From NCBI GenBank assembly GCA_029338835.1, contig JAQYBD010000098.1, positions 1 through 64,000 of the forward strand: DNA of 64,000 nucleotides, given 5' to 3'. The translations under genes were made by a program, and so were the position numbers. Numbering within the stretch: the stretch's first letter is position 1; every line of letters starts with the position of its first letter. This document shows, one piece after another, positions 17,333-26,547 of the stretch. The notes beneath the pieces were generated by a model, which was given only the letters and a program-made list of their open reading frames with translations, made no database searches and was not told the origin of the DNA. The stretch comes from Selenomonadaceae bacterium (GTDB lineage Bacteria > Bacillota > Negativicutes > Selenomonadales > Selenomonadaceae).

Positions 17333-18613
17333 TTATCTTGTCAAACGCTCGGCGCAGCGCTGCGCTTCAAAGAAGATGCGTTCCTTGTCGAGCGTCGTGA
17401 GTTCACGGTTCTCCATGAGGACCTTGCCGTCGACGAGTACCGTGTCCACGCTGTCAGCATGCGCGGCGTACGTCAAGAGCGACACGAGGTCGTGACGCGG
17501 ATACCAGACGGCGCTTTCCATGCTGAAGAGCGTGATGTCAGCCTTGCAGCCAGCCTCGAGCTTGCCTGTATCCTGGAGACCGATGGCTTCGGCACCATAC
17601 TCTGTCCCCATCTTGACGGCCGTGCGTGCAGGAACGGCCAACGGGTCAAGCGTATGGACCTTGTGGAGCATCGCTGCCAGATTGACTTCTTCCAGCATAT
17701 CGAGATTGTTGTTGGAAGAAGCACCATCCGTACCGAGTGCCACGCAGACACCTTCCTTGAGGAGACGCGGCACCGGTGCCGTGCCGCTCGCGAGCTTCAT
17801 GTTGCTGCCTGGGTTGTGTGCCACGCGGATGTGATGCTTCTTGATGATCTCGATGTCGTTATCGTCAAGATGGACGCAATGAGCGGCCAGCGTGCCCTTG
17901 CCGTCAAAGAGGCCCGTCTCCTCCACCCAGGCAAACGGGCGCTTGCCGTATTCCTTGAGCGAACCCTCGATCTCGGCCTGCGTCTCATGCATGTGGATGT
18001 GGATCTCGGCACCGAGTGACTGCGCGGCAGCCGCCACTTTCTTGAGGAATGCCGGCGGGCACGTATACGGCGCGTGCGGGCCGAACATGACGGTGATGCG
18101 TCCATCTGCAGCCCCATGGAAATCTTTGTAAAGGGCAACGTTCTCCTCGAGCTTCTGCTCGCCGTCCGGAGCCACGCCGATGATGCCGCGGCTGAGTACG
18201 CCGCGCAGGCCGGAATCAGCGACGACCTCGGCAACCTTATCCATATACGGCCCGTACATATCGGCAAATGACGTCGTGCCACCCTCGATCATCTCGACGG
18301 CCGCGAGCATGGCTCCCCAGTAAATGTCATCTTCATTCATCTTGGCTTCTACCGGCCAGACCTTATTGTTGAGCCAGTCCATGAGGTTCATGTCATCGGC
18401 GTAGCTGCGCAAAAGCGTCATCGAGGCATGCGTATGCGCATTGACAAAGCCCGGCACGGCCAGATGGTTGCGCCCGTCGATGACCTTGGCAGGGCGGAAG
18501 TCCTCGGGTACGTCCCCGATGGCCTGGATCTTGTCGCCAGCAATCAGGATGTTCGTGCGCGGCGTCGTGCCGTCTGGCAGCAGTACATAAGCGTCTTTGA
18601 TGAGTGTTTTCAC
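17333..18613 (-). CDS. mtaD: 5-methylthioadenosine/S-adenosylhomocysteine deaminase
   Basis: A 426-residue amidohydrolase of the MTA/SAH deaminase family, which deaminates S-adenosylhomocysteine and methylthioadenosine to inosyl products. Metal ligands are visible as VNAHTHASMT (HxH), HIHMHETQAE and AHCVHLDD; GTDGASSNNNLDM carries the catalytic aspartate and the family's substrate loop. It follows ahcY by 141 bases in the same direction, with a terminator between, so the two SAH-handling genes are neighbours but probably not strictly one transcript. Confidence 0.93.
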   Translation of the reverse strand: MKTLIKDAYVLLPDGTTPRTNILIAGDKIQAIGDVPEDFRPAKVIDGRNHLAVPGFVNAHTHASMTLLRSYADDMNLMDWLNNKVWPVEAKMNEDDIYWGAMLAAVEMIEGGTTSFADMYGPYMDKVAEVVADSGLRGVLSRGIIGVAPDGEQKLEENVALYKDFHGAADGRITVMFGPHAPYTCPPAFLKKVAAAAQSLGAEIHIHMHETQAEIEGSLKEYGKRPFAWVEETGLFDGKGTLAAHCVHLDDNDIEIIKKHHIRVAHNPGSNMKLASGTAPVPRLLKEGVCVALGTDGASSNNNLDMLEEVNLAAMLHKVHTLDPLAVPARTAVKMGTEYGAEAIGLQDTGKLEAGCKADITLFSMESAVWYPRHDLVSLLTYAAHADSVDTVLVDGKVLMENRELTTLDKERIFFEAQRCAERLTR

Positions 18614-18670
18614 GAGATGAGTCCTCCTTGTTCATGATTTTCTGTCATTTCACTGTCTTTATCGTAACAC

Positions 18671-18718
18671 GAAGAAACCGGCAGGAAAAGGCCATACGTC
18701 AGATTCCCGCCGGTTTTC
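18671..18718 (-). terminator. Terminator between ahcY and mtaD
   Basis: The stem GAAACCGGC-x-GG/CC-x-GCCGGTTTTC spans 18674-18718 with a long loop and one mismatch. On the minus strand it is followed by TTCTTCG, and on the plus strand by TTTTCTCC, so it could act in either direction. It lies 37 bases past the ahcY stop. Confidence 0.6.
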
Positions 18719-18754
18719 TCCTGTTTTATTCTGGGTCAACAGGAAATCAAGCCA

Positions 18755-19996
18755 TCAAGCCATATTGAGATACGCGCGCTGCTCCGGAGTCAGCGCATCG
18801 ATGGCAATCCCCATGGATTTGAGCTTGAGTTCCGCGATCTTCGTGTTGATTTCCTCGGGCATCAGATGCACGCCCTTCGCCATCTCCTTGCCGTGCTTCA
18901 AGAGGTGCAGGGCCGAGAAGAACTGGACACCGAACGAGAGATCCATGATCTCAGCCGGATGACCATCGCCGGCAGCAAGGTTGACAAGGCGTCCTTCTGC
19001 GAGCAGATAAAGCTTGCGGCCATCATGCAGCTTGAATTCCTCGATGTTCTTGCGGACCGTGCGGCGTGAAACGGACAGTGATTCAAGTTCGGGGATGTTG
19101 ATCTCGACATCGAAATGGCCGGAATTGGCGAGGATGGCGCCGTTCTTCATGACCTCAAAATGCTGTTTGCGGATGATATCCTTATCGCCCGTCAGCGTCA
19201 GGAAGATATCGCCGATCTTCGCTGCTTCATCCATCGGCATGACGCGGAAACCGTCAAAAACGGCCTCGACGGCTTTGATCGGGTCAACTTCCGTGATGAT
19301 GACATTAGCACCGAGGCCGCGCGCACGCATCGCACCGCCTTTGCCGCACCAGCCATAGCCGGCGATGACGACGTTCTTGCCGGCGATGACGACATTCGTC
19401 GTGCGCATGATGCCATCCCAGGTCGACTGCCCCGTGCCGTAACGGTTGTCGAAGAGGTACTTGCAGTACGCATCATTGGCCGCGATCATCGGGAATTCCA
19501 GCTTGCCCTCATTGGCCAGTGCGCGCAGGCGGTGTACGCCCGTCGTTGTTTCCTCCGACCCGCCGACAATGCCAGAGAGCAGCTCGCGGCGTTTCGTATG
19601 CAGCATGTGTACGAGGTCGCCGCCATCATCGATGACGAAATCCGGATGGATATCGAGGGCCTTGTTGATGAAGGTATCGTATTCCTCCGGCGTGCAGCCG
19701 TGCCAGGCAAAGACGTGCAGGCCATCCTCGACGAGTGCCGCGGCCACATCGTCCTGCGTCGACAGCGGATTGCTGCCCGTGATGGCGACCTCGGCGCCGG
19801 CATGCTGGAAGATCTCCGCCATGTAAGCCGTCTTGGCCTCAAGATGGAGCGTAATGACCATCTTCTTGCCCGCAAAGGGCTTCGATACCGAGAATTCCTT
19901 ATCGACGGCCGCCATGACCGGCATGAAGTTCTTCACCCAATTGATTTTATCGTGGCCCGAAGGAGCCAGCTTGATATCACGGATCATCGATTCCAT
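18755..19996 (-). CDS. ahcY: Adenosylhomocysteinase (SAH hydrolase)
   Basis: A 413-residue S-adenosylhomocysteine hydrolase, which splits SAH into adenosine and homocysteine and keeps methyltransferases active. The NAD-binding motif is VVIAGYGWCGKGGAMRARGLG; substrate-site segments TLHLEAKTAY, DDGGDLVHMLH and NRYGTGQSTWDGI are typical. The length matches the shorter form found in Firmicutes and archaea, without the insert of eukaryotic enzymes. AGGAGG lies 10 bases before the ATG at 19996; another ATG three codons later is possible. No SAH riboswitch was recognised upstream. Confidence 0.95.
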   Translation of the reverse strand: MESMIRDIKLAPSGHDKINWVKNFMPVMAAVDKEFSVSKPFAGKKMVITLHLEAKTAYMAEIFQHAGAEVAITGSNPLSTQDDVAAALVEDGLHVFAWHGCTPEEYDTFINKALDIHPDFVIDDGGDLVHMLHTKRRELLSGIVGGSEETTTGVHRLRALANEGKLEFPMIAANDAYCKYLFDNRYGTGQSTWDGIMRTTNVVIAGKNVVIAGYGWCGKGGAMRARGLGANVIITEVDPIKAVEAVFDGFRVMPMDEAAKIGDIFLTLTGDKDIIRKQHFEVMKNGAILANSGHFDVEINIPELESLSVSRRTVRKNIEEFKLHDGRKLYLLAEGRLVNLAAGDGHPAEIMDLSFGVQFFSALHLLKHGKEMAKGVHLMPEEINTKIAELKLKSMGIAIDALTPEQRAYLNMA

Positions 19997-20103
19997 ATGC
20001 CAAAAACCTCCTGAAATAATGCTATCTTTATTGTAATGTCCGTCAAAGCGGCTGTCAAATACCGTTCTTTGCCTGAAATGCCATCCCGCCAGCCATCAGG
20101 CCG

Positions 20104-20544
20104 TCATTTGAGATACGGCAGGCAGACTTTGAGGACCGACGCAGCGAGCGAACCCGATTCCACCGTGTTCCACTGTCCGTCAGCATGGATCTTCCAGACC
20201 ATCTCGCCCTCGTCGTACATGTATTTGTAGATATACGGCTGTCCCTTGTCCGTATCGGAATGGAACGTGTAGACGACGCAGTTGAAATGATCCTTGTCGG
20301 GATTGTAGATGCTGTTCGTGTCGACGACATCCTTCTCGTAGACGATGTTCTGGTAAGCCGTGACGTAAGCGGCCTGCGTAACAGATGGTGCCGCTGCAAA
20401 GAACGCGAGTCCTGCCAGGAGCGGCACGCAGAGCGACGCGGACTTCTTGCCAAGAGCCTTTGACCATATGCGTCCGGCAGTCTTCCCTGCCCGTGCAAAC
20501 GATCTTACTGATACCATGTTCACCATGCTCATGAAACTTTTCAT
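20104..20544 (-). CDS. Small secreted protein of unknown function
   Basis: A 146-residue protein I do not recognise. It has a long basic N-terminal region (about 36 residues), a hydrophobic core (LCVPLLAGLAFFAAA) and a likely signal peptidase site after TQA at residue 58. The mature part is about 88 residues, rich in Tyr and Asp, with one or two cysteines (FNCVVYTF; KVCLPYLK). GAGG precedes the ATG by 9 bases, and a promoter is visible at 20609-20637, so it appears to be its own transcription unit between pckA and ahcY. The product is probably exported and periplasmic. Confidence 0.75.
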   Translation of the reverse strand: MKSFMSMVNMVSVRSFARAGKTAGRIWSKALGKKSASLCVPLLAGLAFFAAAPSVTQAAYVTAYQNIVYEKDVVDTNSIYNPDKDHFNCVVYTFHSDTDKGQPYIYKYMYDEGEMVWKIHADGQWNTVESGSLAASVLKVCLPYLK

Positions 20545-20608
20545 GCCTTATGACCTCTATTCTGTAATTTAATGGCGCGCACGGATTTTCCCGGACACGC
20601 TCGCATTA

Positions 20609-20637
20609 AGTATAGGTGAAATGCCCACGCAAGACAA
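20609..20637 (-). promoter_or_regulatory. Sigma-A type promoter for the small secreted protein
   Basis: On the minus strand, TTGTCT and TATACT are separated by 17 bases and lie about 65 bases before the start codon at 20544. Confidence 0.55.
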
Positions 20638-20702
20638 GCCCCTTTCTGCACAATGGCGGGGACTTTCCTACGGGGAGCTACAGGGCGTCCAAGCCTGGCA
20701 TC

Positions 20703-20731
20703 AAAAAAGAGCCTCAAGCGAGGCTCTTTTC
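20703..20731 (-). terminator. pckA terminator
   Basis: The stem AAGAGCCTC/GAGGCTCTT with loop AAGC is flanked by an A run and a T run on the two sides, so it could stop transcription from either strand. On the minus strand it lies 38 bases past the pckA stop and ends in TTTTTT. Confidence 0.9.
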
Positions 20732-20767
20732 ATATACAGGGGTTTCGATGCAGACGTCTGACAGGAA

Positions 20768-22417
20768 TCAGAGCTGCGGGCCAGCAGCAACGAGTGCCTT
20801 GCCTTCATCATCGAACGTGTACTTCTTGCTGAAGTTGTCGATGAACATCTGAGCGAGCTTCTTAGCTCTCGTATCCCACTCGGACTCATCCGTGTAATCC
20901 CATGTGGATTTGGACGGATCTTTGTAGGTATCCTTTGGATCGAGGACTTCCGTAGCAACGCCTTCTAGCTTCGTATGGATCTCGAGGCCGAAGTACGGGA
21001 TTTTCTTCGTCGGAGCTTCGTTGATGGCACCGCTGTGGATGGCGTCGATGATGCCGCGCGTATCCTTGATGGAGATACGTTTGCCATAGCCGTTCCAGCC
21101 CGTGTTGACGAGATATGCTTTCGTGCCGTTGGCCTTGACGCGCTTTACGAGTTCATGCGCATACTTCGTCGGCGGCAGTTCGAGGAAAGCCTGGCCGAAG
21201 CAAGCGGAGAACGTCGGAGTCGGCTCCGTGATGCCGCGCTCCGTACCAGCAAGCTTGGACGTGAAGCCGGAGAGGAAGTAATACTGCATCTGTTCCGGCG
21301 TCAGGATGGAAACCGGCGGCAGGACACCAAAGGCATCTGCTGCGAGGAAGATGACACTCTTGGCAGCCGGTGCTGCGCTGCGGTCATTGACAAAGCCCTT
21401 AACAGTACTCTTGATGTGATCGAGCGGATACGATACACGCGTATTCTCCGTGATGCTCTTGTCAGCAAAATCAATCTTGCCGTTCTCGTCGAGGACGACG
21501 TTCTCGAGCAGGGCGTTGCGCTTGATGGCACCGAAGATATCCGGCTCTGCATCCTGGTCGAGGTTGATGACCTTGGCATAGCAGCCACCTTCGAAGTTGA
21601 AGATACCATCATCATCCCAACCGTGCTCATCATCGCCGATCAGCAGGCGCTTCGGATCCGTCGACAGCGTCGTCTTGCCCGTGCCGGAGAGACCGAAGAA
21701 GATAGCCGTGTTCTTGCCCTGCTTATCCGTGTTGGCGGAGCAGTGCATGGCAGCGATGCCCTTGAGCGGCAGGAAGTAGTTCATCATGGAGAACATGCCC
21801 TTCTTCATCTCACCGCCATACCAGGTGTTGATGATGACCTGCTGGCGCTCCGTGAGGTTGAAGACAACAGCCGTATCGGAATGCAAGCCGAGTTCCTTGT
21901 AGTTCTCGACCTTTGCCTTGGAAGCGTTGAAGACGACGAAGTCCGGCTTGAAGTTTGCTTCCTCTTCCGGCGTCGGTTTGATGAACATGTTGCGAACGAA
22001 ATGAGCTTGCCAAGCAACTTCCACGATGAAACGGACAGCCATACGCGTATCCTTGTTGGCACCGCAGAAGCCATCGACGACAAACAGGCGCTTGTTGGAA
22101 AGCTCTTTCTTGGCAATTTCCTTTACTGCTTTCCATGCTTCTTTGGAAGCTCTGTGGTTATCGTTGTGATATTCTTCCGAATCCCACCATACCGTGTCAT
22201 GGGAGGTCTCATCATCAACAATGAATTTATCTTTTGGAGAACGGCCCGTAAAAATACCGGTCTTAACATCAACGGCGCCCAGCTCAGAAACCTGGCCTTT
22301 TTCATAGCCCGTGAGGCCTTCTTTGGTCTCTTCCTCGAACAACGTCTTGTAAGAAGGATTGTAGAGGATTTCCGTTACACCCGTGATTCCATACTGACTA
22401 AGATCGATGTTTGCCAT
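20768..22417 (-). CDS. pckA: Phosphoenolpyruvate carboxykinase (ATP)
   Basis: A 549-residue ATP-type PEP carboxykinase that interconverts oxaloacetate and PEP. The kinase P-loop is [11 protein letters not shown] (242-252). The substrate segment [14 protein letters not shown] (57-70), the metal-site region [10 protein letters not shown] and the [18 protein letters not shown] motif are all present. In succinate- and propionate-forming anaerobes the enzyme often works in the CO2-fixing direction, which fits the methylmalonyl-CoA mutase operon at 34145; that direction is an inference. It has its own consensus promoter at 22512-22540 and a strong terminator. Confidence 0.97.
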   Translation of the reverse strand: MANIDLSQYGITGVTEILYNPSYKTLFEEETKEGLTGYEKGQVSELGAVDVKTGIFTGRSPKDKFIVDDETSHDTVWWDSEEYHNDNHRASKEAWKAVKEIAKKELSNKRLFVVDGFCGANKDTRMAVRFIVEVAWQAHFVRNMFIKPTPEEEANFKPDFVVFNASKAKVENYKELGLHSDTAVVFNLTERQQVIINTWYGGEMKKGMFSMMNYFLPLKGIAAMHCSANTDKQGKNTAIFFGLSGTGKTTLSTDPKRLLIGDDEHGWDDDGIFNFEGGCYAKVINLDQDAEPDIFGAIKRNALLENVVLDENGKIDFADKSITENTRVSYPLDHIKSTVKGFVNDRSAAPAAKSVIFLAADAFGVLPPVSILTPEQMQYYFLSGFTSKLAGTERGITEPTPTFSACFGQAFLELPPTKYAHELVKRVKANGTKAYLVNTGWNGYGKRISIKDTRGIIDAIHSGAINEAPTKKIPYFGLEIHTKLEGVATEVLDPKDTYKDPSKSTWDYTDESEWDTRAKKLAQMFIDNFSKKYTFDDEGKALVAAGPQL

Positions 22418-22511
22418 TTGTTGTCAACCTCTTTCATCAAAATCTGGTTTTTCAACCTATTGAGAGATATTTCACATGCTTTTGCTCGTGCAACCCCTCA
22501 ATTCAAGTATT

Positions 22512-22540
22512 ATATTAACTTATCCATTCATAAATGTCAA
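22512..22540 (-). promoter_or_regulatory. Strong sigma-A promoter for pckA
   Basis: On the minus strand a perfect -35 TTGACA (22535-22540) is followed after exactly 17 bases by -10 TAATAT (22512-22517). The expected leader is about 85 bases long. Confidence 0.85.
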
Positions 22541-22823
22541 ATATTTATTTCCTCTGCTTTTTAATTTTTATTTATTGTTATTATTTTGCTTTACTTACAG
22601 GCTTTTGATAGGAAGAGCGACAGAATGCGAAATCCATGAAGCAGAGACTTCCCTTGAAAGAACCTCACAATCTTTACGCTCGTTTACATCAAATACATCA
22701 AATCCCATACAGCAAGGCCCGCAGGCACCCCTTCAATTGGCTGTGCCGCCAGCTTCCTAAAGGGGTCGCCGACCTCAGCTGCCGCCTGTGGCAGTCTCTT
22801 CTCCGTGCGCGGGGATCTGCTAT
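22541..22823. other. Intergenic region between thrC and pckA with a structured hairpin
   Basis: No gene is apparent here. The stem GGCACCCCTT/AAGGGGTxGCC (22724-22733 with 22760-22770) encloses a second small hairpin (GCTG/CAGC around 22740-22753). It lacks a T tract on either strand, so it is not a standard terminator. A smaller CTGCC/GGCAG hairpin lies between it and the thrC stop. The region nearest the pckA promoter is AT-rich. Confidence 0.5.
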
Positions 22824-24320
22824 TCAGCTGTTCTTCTGTTCGGCAAAGTGCAGTACGGACTGCTCCATCGTCTCCGGCGTGCAGGCGCCATCATGGCGGA
22901 TTTCCTTGTTGCGCAGGGACGCGAGACCTTCGGGGATCTTCGTGCCGCTCACGGCAGCGAGGCGGTCAAGCAACGCAAATTCGTCAAGTCCCTCGGTCTT
23001 CTCACCCAGGGCCTCAAGGACACTGCCATTGAACTTGTACGGGCTGGCAGTCGAAACGACGACCATGTGATGCGTATCGCCCGTCTCCTTCTGATAATGC
23101 TCGGCCACACGCCAGGCCACGGCCGTATGCGGATCAGCGACATAATGCGCATCGGCAAAGACTTCGCCGATGCAGGCTTTCGTATCTTCATCCGAAGTCC
23201 AGTCCGCCCAGAAGACCTGCTGGATTTTCGCGAGGAGATTGGCATCGATGGCATAACGCCCCGTTTCGCGCAGCTGCTGCATCCAGCCGGCGACTTTCCC
23301 AGCGTCATCCGTCATATGGTAGAGCAGGCGCTCGAGATTGCTCGAGATCAGGATGTCCATCGACGGCGAAATCGTCTTGTAGAAATCGCGGTTGCGGTCA
23401 TAAACGCCTGTACGCAGGAAATCCGTCAGCACATTATTCGTATTGGAGGCACAGACGAGCTTGTGGACAGGCAGCCCCATGCATTTGGCGTAGAAACCGG
23501 CGAGGATATCGCCGAAATTGCCCGTCGGCACCGTAAAATCGATTTCCTCGCCAGCCTTGATGCGGCCATCTTCCAGAAGGTCGGCATAGGCACTGAAATA
23601 GTAGACAATCTGCGGCACGAGGCGGCCCCAGTTGATGGAATTGGCCGAAGAGAGACGGATCCCCGCTCCGGCAAGCTCCTCATTGAACGGGCGGTCGCCA
23701 AAGATCTGCTTGACACCGCTCTGTGCATCGTCGAAGTTGCCGCGGACAGCCGTGACATTGACATTCCCGCCTTCCTGCGTCAGCATCTGCAGGCGCTGGA
23801 TGCGGCTGACACCGCCCTCCGGATAGAATACCATGATCTTGATCTGCGGGACATCGCGGAAGCCTTCGAGTGCCGCTTTGCCCGTATCGCCTGAAGTCGC
23901 CACGAGGATCAGCACCTCATCCTGCATCCCCGTCTTCTTGAGTGACGTACTCATGAGCTGCGGCAAGAGCTGCAGGGCCATGTCCTTGAAGGCGCTCGTC
24001 GGGCCGTGCCACAGTTCTAGCACACTCATATCGCCGCAGGCCGTCACAGGGGCGCGCTTTGCCGTATCAAAGCGGCCGTTGTTGTAAGCACGCTGCACGC
24101 AGCCTTCGATCTCTTCTGCCGTGTAATCCGTAAGGAACAGCGAGAGGACGGCCTTGGCACGCTCCTCGTAGGAAAGGGGCTGCAAGCCGCGGATGAAATC
24201 CAGCGTGACCGTGGGAATGGTTTCCGGCACGAACAGGCCGCCATCTTCTGCCAGTCCATGGATGATGGCCTGTGCTGAAGTGAGTGATGCTGCATTTCCT
24301 CTGGTACTCTTGTAATTCAA
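22824..24320 (-). CDS. thrC: Threonine synthase
   Basis: A 498-residue pyridoxal-phosphate enzyme that converts O-phosphohomoserine to threonine. The N-terminus MNYKSTRGNAASLTSAQAI and the PLP-lysine segment HGPTSAFKDMALQLLPQ are diagnostic, as is ATSGDTGKAALEGF. The start is TTG at 24320 with a strong AGGAGGAG 7 bases upstream; the frame is open 12 codons further, but without a ribosome site. Length matches the longer (bacterial/fungal-like) thrC form. The gene is divergent from nadE. I saw no other threonine-pathway gene nearby. Confidence 0.95.
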   Translation of the reverse strand: MNYKSTRGNAASLTSAQAIIHGLAEDGGLFVPETIPTVTLDFIRGLQPLSYEERAKAVLSLFLTDYTAEEIEGCVQRAYNNGRFDTAKRAPVTACGDMSVLELWHGPTSAFKDMALQLLPQLMSTSLKKTGMQDEVLILVATSGDTGKAALEGFRDVPQIKIMVFYPEGGVSRIQRLQMLTQEGGNVNVTAVRGNFDDAQSGVKQIFGDRPFNEELAGAGIRLSSANSINWGRLVPQIVYYFSAYADLLEDGRIKAGEEIDFTVPTGNFGDILAGFYAKCMGLPVHKLVCASNTNNVLTDFLRTGVYDRNRDFYKTISPSMDILISSNLERLLYHMTDDAGKVAGWMQQLRETGRYAIDANLLAKIQQVFWADWTSDEDTKACIGEVFADAHYVADPHTAVAWRVAEHYQKETGDTHHMVVVSTASPYKFNGSVLEALGEKTEGLDEFALLDRLAAVSGTKIPEGLASLRNKEIRHDGACTPETMEQSVLHFAEQKNS

Positions 24321-24428
24321 GACAAATCTCCTCCTGCCAGCGCCCCGAGGGGCCACTTTGATATTTGATAATAAAACGAACTATGTTAAAATGGAAAAAG
24401 GTTCCCCACTCGTCATCTCGTTTTTGAC

Positions 24429-24437
24429 ATTATACCA
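24429..24437 (-). promoter_or_regulatory. Extended -10 promoter for thrC
   Basis: On the minus strand TGGTATAAT forms an extended -10 element about 110 bases before the thrC start codon. No good -35 is visible. The rest of 24336-24580 is AT-rich and must also carry the nadE promoter, which I could not place confidently. Confidence 0.4.
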
Positions 24438-24580
24438 TAGATTCCAGGCGAAGCCTATAGGAATTACTAAAATGTCATCACGGAAAATACGGTTCTTTAA
24501 TTTTTGTTACATAAATAGCTGTATATTTCATTATACAATACACTTTTGTAATCATTGTGGACACGGAAAGGGTGTTGAAT

Positions 24581-26470
24581 TTGCTGAACATTGCCATGGC
24601 ACAGATGGAGGTCATTCCTGGCCATCCCGACAAGAACACGGAGCGCATCCTCGCCTTCATCAGCGAGGCTCGCGAAAACCACGCCGATATCGTCATCTTC
24701 CCCGAGATGGCCGTCCCCGGTTATTTCCTGGGAGATACCTGGGAACAGCCTGCTTTCCTGCGCGACTGCGAGAGCTATGGAAAGGACATCATCGCTGCCT
24801 CGCATGGCATCACCGTCATGTTCGGCAACGTGGCAATCGACTGGCAGAAGAAGAACAACGACGGCCGCGTGCGCAAATACAATGCTTTCTTCATCGCGCA
24901 GGACGGCAAGCTTGTGCAGCCGGACAATATGCCGTATCCCTATACGATCAAGACACTGATGCCGAATTACCGCGAATTTGACGATACACGCCATTTCTTC
25001 AGCCTGCAGAAGCTCGCGCGCGAACTCGGCACGACACCACAGAAACTGCTCTCGCCAGTCAGCCTGAAAATCCGCGGCCAGCGCTTCAACGTGGGCTGCC
25101 TGCTCTGTGAAGACGGCTGGAGCGACGACTATGAACTCGCGCCGCTCAAGATCCTCGAGCAGGACGCCATCGACTTCTATGTCAATATCTCGGCTTCACC
25201 GTATACGCTCGGCAAGAACGACAAGCGCAACCGCGTCTTCGGTCGTCAGGCCAGAGAAGCCGGCGTCCCGCTCTTTTACGTCAACTGCATCGGATTGCAG
25301 AACAACGGCAAGACGGTCTACACGTTCGACGGATCGAGTACAGCCTATGCCGGAAGCGGCGACGTCGTCTATACGGCACCGGAATACGAAGAGAATCTCA
25401 AAGTACTGCCGCTTACAGGCCTCAAGGATATGCCTCCCGCCCCGGTTCCCGAGGAACCGGATATCGCCCATATCTACCGGGCACTGCATTACGGCATCCG
25501 TCACTTCCTCGCCAACATCCATATGAAGAAAGTCGTCATCGGCATCTCGGGCGGCATCGATTCTGCTGTGGCCGCTGCACTCTACGCCAAGGTGATAGGG
25601 CCTGAGAATCTGCTGCTCGTCAATATGCCGAGTGTCTACAATTCCGCAACGACGAAAGGGCTTTCGCAGAAACTCGCCGAAAACATCGGCTGCCAGTACA
25701 TGATCCTGCCGATCCAGGAAGCCGTCGACCATACAATCCATCAGCTCGAGGAGACGCCGATGGTCCTGCTCAAGGACGGCAGCGAGTCGCATCTCACGGT
25801 CTCCTCCTTTGTCGCTGAGAACATCCAGGCGCGCGACCGCAGTGCGCGCGTACTCGCCGGTGCGGCCGCGGCCTTTGGTGCCGGTTTCACCTGCAACGCC
25901 AACAAAGCCGAGACGACCGTCGGCTATTCCACGCTCTACGGCGACCAGTCAGGCTTTCTCGCCGCCCTCGCCGACCTCTGGAAGCACCAGGTCTACGCTC
26001 TTGCCCATTACCTCAACGACACCATCTATGGCCGCGAAGTCGTGCCGCAGGGCATCATCGATATCGTGCCTTCCGCCGAACTCTCCTCGGCGCAAAACGT
26101 CGATGAGGGCAAGGGCGACCCCATCAAGTACCCTTATCACGATTATCTCTTCCGCTCTTTCATCGAACGCTGGCAGAAAGCCACGCCGGAAGATCTCCTG
26201 ACCTGGTACGAGGAGGGTACGGTCGAGAAGAATCTCGGCTGCGAAGAAGGACTTGTGGTCAAATACTTCCCGACGGCCGCCGACTTCATAAAAGATCTGG
26301 AACGCTGGTGGAACCTGTTCTGCGGCATGGCCGTCGCCAAGCGCATCCAGGCACCGCCAGTCCTCGCCGTAAGCCGCCGCGCCTATGGCTTCGACCATCG
26401 CGAAGCACAGAATGGCGCCTATTACACGCGCCGTTACCGCGAGCTCAAGGCCAAGCTGCTCCAAAAGTGA
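24581..26470 (+). CDS. nadE: Glutamine-dependent NAD+ synthetase
   Basis: A two-domain NAD synthetase of about 629 residues. The N-terminal nitrilase-type glutaminase has the triad E42 (IVIFPEMAVPG), K124 (TIKTLMPNYREFDD) and C176 (VGCLLCEDGW). The C-terminal synthetase has the pyrophosphatase P-loop GISGGIDSA (near 321-329). It makes NAD+ from deamido-NAD+, ATP and glutamine. The frame is open to a GTG at 24557, but the TTG at 24581 has GAAAGG 8-9 bases upstream and gives the N-terminus LNIAMAQMEV expected for the glutaminase domain, so I prefer it. Confidence 0.95.
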   Translation: MLNIAMAQMEVIPGHPDKNTERILAFISEARENHADIVIFPEMAVPGYFLGDTWEQPAFLRDCESYGKDIIAASHGITVMFGNVAIDWQKKNNDGRVRKYNAFFIAQDGKLVQPDNMPYPYTIKTLMPNYREFDDTRHFFSLQKLARELGTTPQKLLSPVSLKIRGQRFNVGCLLCEDGWSDDYELAPLKILEQDAIDFYVNISASPYTLGKNDKRNRVFGRQAREAGVPLFYVNCIGLQNNGKTVYTFDGSSTAYAGSGDVVYTAPEYEENLKVLPLTGLKDMPPAPVPEEPDIAHIYRALHYGIRHFLANIHMKKVVIGISGGIDSAVAAALYAKVIGPENLLLVNMPSVYNSATTKGLSQKLAENIGCQYMILPIQEAVDHTIHQLEETPMVLLKDGSESHLTVSSFVAENIQARDRSARVLAGAAAAFGAGFTCNANKAETTVGYSTLYGDQSGFLAALADLWKHQVYALAHYLNDTIYGREVVPQGIIDIVPSAELSSAQNVDEGKGDPIKYPYHDYLFRSFIERWQKATPEDLLTWYEEGTVEKNLGCEEGLVVKYFPTAADFIKDLERWWNLFCGMAVAKRIQAPPVLAVSRRAYGFDHREAQNGAYYTRRYRELKAKLLQK

Positions 26471-26547
26471 TCCCTGGGACGCAGCGCGCTGTTTCCTCGT
26501 CAAAAGAATATCGGCTTGCCGGCCTGCCGGCAGAAAAGTGGACGTCC

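Noticed and set aside
19997-20103. An SAH riboswitch upstream of ahcY
   Set aside because: The gap is only about 100 bases, and no conserved core or pseudoknot pairing was recognised.
26511-26535. Palindrome TGCCGGC-CT-GCCGGCA as a terminator between nadE and pilC
   Set aside because: There is no T tract on either strand and the loop would be too short, so it is noted only as an inverted repeat.
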